A DNA stretch of 6,827 nucleotides from Limnohabitans sp. (GTDB taxonomy: Bacteria; Pseudomonadota; Gammaproteobacteria; Burkholderiales; Burkholderiaceae_C), in assembly GCA_021731425.1 (NCBI GenBank), contig JAKFXJ010000336.1, forward strand, positions 1 to 6,827, written 5' to 3'. Made by a program: the position numbers and the translations under genes. Below are positions 6,725 through 6,827 of the stretch, one piece after another. The notes below the pieces were generated by a model that ran no database searches, was not told the DNA's origin, and saw nothing but the letters and a program-made list of their open reading frames with translations. Positions within the stretch are counted from its first letter, which is position 1; each line of letters opens with the position of its first letter.

Positions 6725-6827
6725 TTAAGCGCAGCGCGACCAGGCTTTGTTCAGAGCCCGCTTGACCATCTCTCCGGACATGGCGGTCTTCTATTCGAAG
6801 TCGCAACGCAGGTCTTATGCGGGGTCA
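6725..6827 (-). CDS. coxM: CoxM (CutM) C-terminal end, FAD subunit; partial, with two in-frame stops
   Basis: The last 33 codons and stop of a gene that enters from the right edge. Read to the TAA at 6725-6727, the final 21 residues are [20 protein letters not shown] plus Ala, which matches the usual CoxM ending (a YK/R-x-x-M-x-G-x-M-x-x-RAL pattern, from memory). The preceding part reads DPA, stop, DLRCDFE, stop, with stops at 6815-6817 (TAA) and 6791-6793 (TAG). These fall where I would expect the acidic residue of DPAxDLRG and the Tyr of the EYK motif. The other two frames do not give CoxM sequence, so point substitutions rather than an indel explain it. Either the gene is decayed or, more likely, the last bases are of poor quality. 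CoxM normally binds FAD and passes electrons to quinone. The position upstream of coxS fits the form I order M-S-L. Confidence 0.75.

Noticed and set aside
6725..6827. A frameshift in coxM instead of point changes
   Set aside because: The other two frames give no CoxM-like sequence, and residues on both sides of the stops stay in one frame.

Overview
The window is one tightly packed, minus-strand operon for aerobic carbon monoxide oxidation by the Mo/Cu carbon monoxide dehydrogenase (CODH, xanthine oxidase superfamily). Read in the direction of transcription, right to left, it holds the last 33 codons of coxM (FAD subunit; damaged or misread), coxS (2Fe-2S subunit), coxL (Mo-Cu catalytic subunit), coxG (SRPBCC membrane-associated protein), coxD (MoxR-type AAA+ ATPase), coxE (VWA-domain protein) and coxF (XdhC-family maturation factor). 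The coxF reading frame is still open at base 1, so its 3' end is missing. Nearly every base is coding. Intergenic gaps run from 2 to 29 nt and coxD/coxE overlap by 4 nt. No promoter or terminator is visible; the promoter should lie upstream of coxM, beyond the right edge.

The catalytic subunit carries the loop AYRCSFR (CoxL residues 382-388), the signature of form I, genuine CO-oxidising CODH, as opposed to the AYRGAGR of form II enzymes. The Cys that binds Cu (C385), the base-side Glu (E757), the MCD-binding glycine motifs and all eight Fe-S cysteines of CoxS are present. CO is oxidised at CoxL. Electrons pass through the two CoxS clusters to FAD in CoxM and then to the quinone pool, where CoxG is thought to act. 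CoxD, CoxE and CoxF are the known post-translational maturation set that adds sulfur and copper to the Mo centre.

The organism is probably a GC-rich betaproteobacterium of the Burkholderiales, perhaps Comamonadaceae. The 803-residue CoxL with its cysteine at 385 is what I recall for Hydrogenophaga pseudoflava CutL. This is an inference from family resemblance, not a search.

I do not see an entirely new system. Two points deserve a second look. The first is an Ala-rich C-terminal extension of CoxF with two Cys-Cys pairs, in a protein implicated in building a Cu-containing site. The second is a pair of in-frame stop codons in the coxM tail within 37 nt of the window edge, which may be real gene decay but looks more like low-quality sequence at a contig end.
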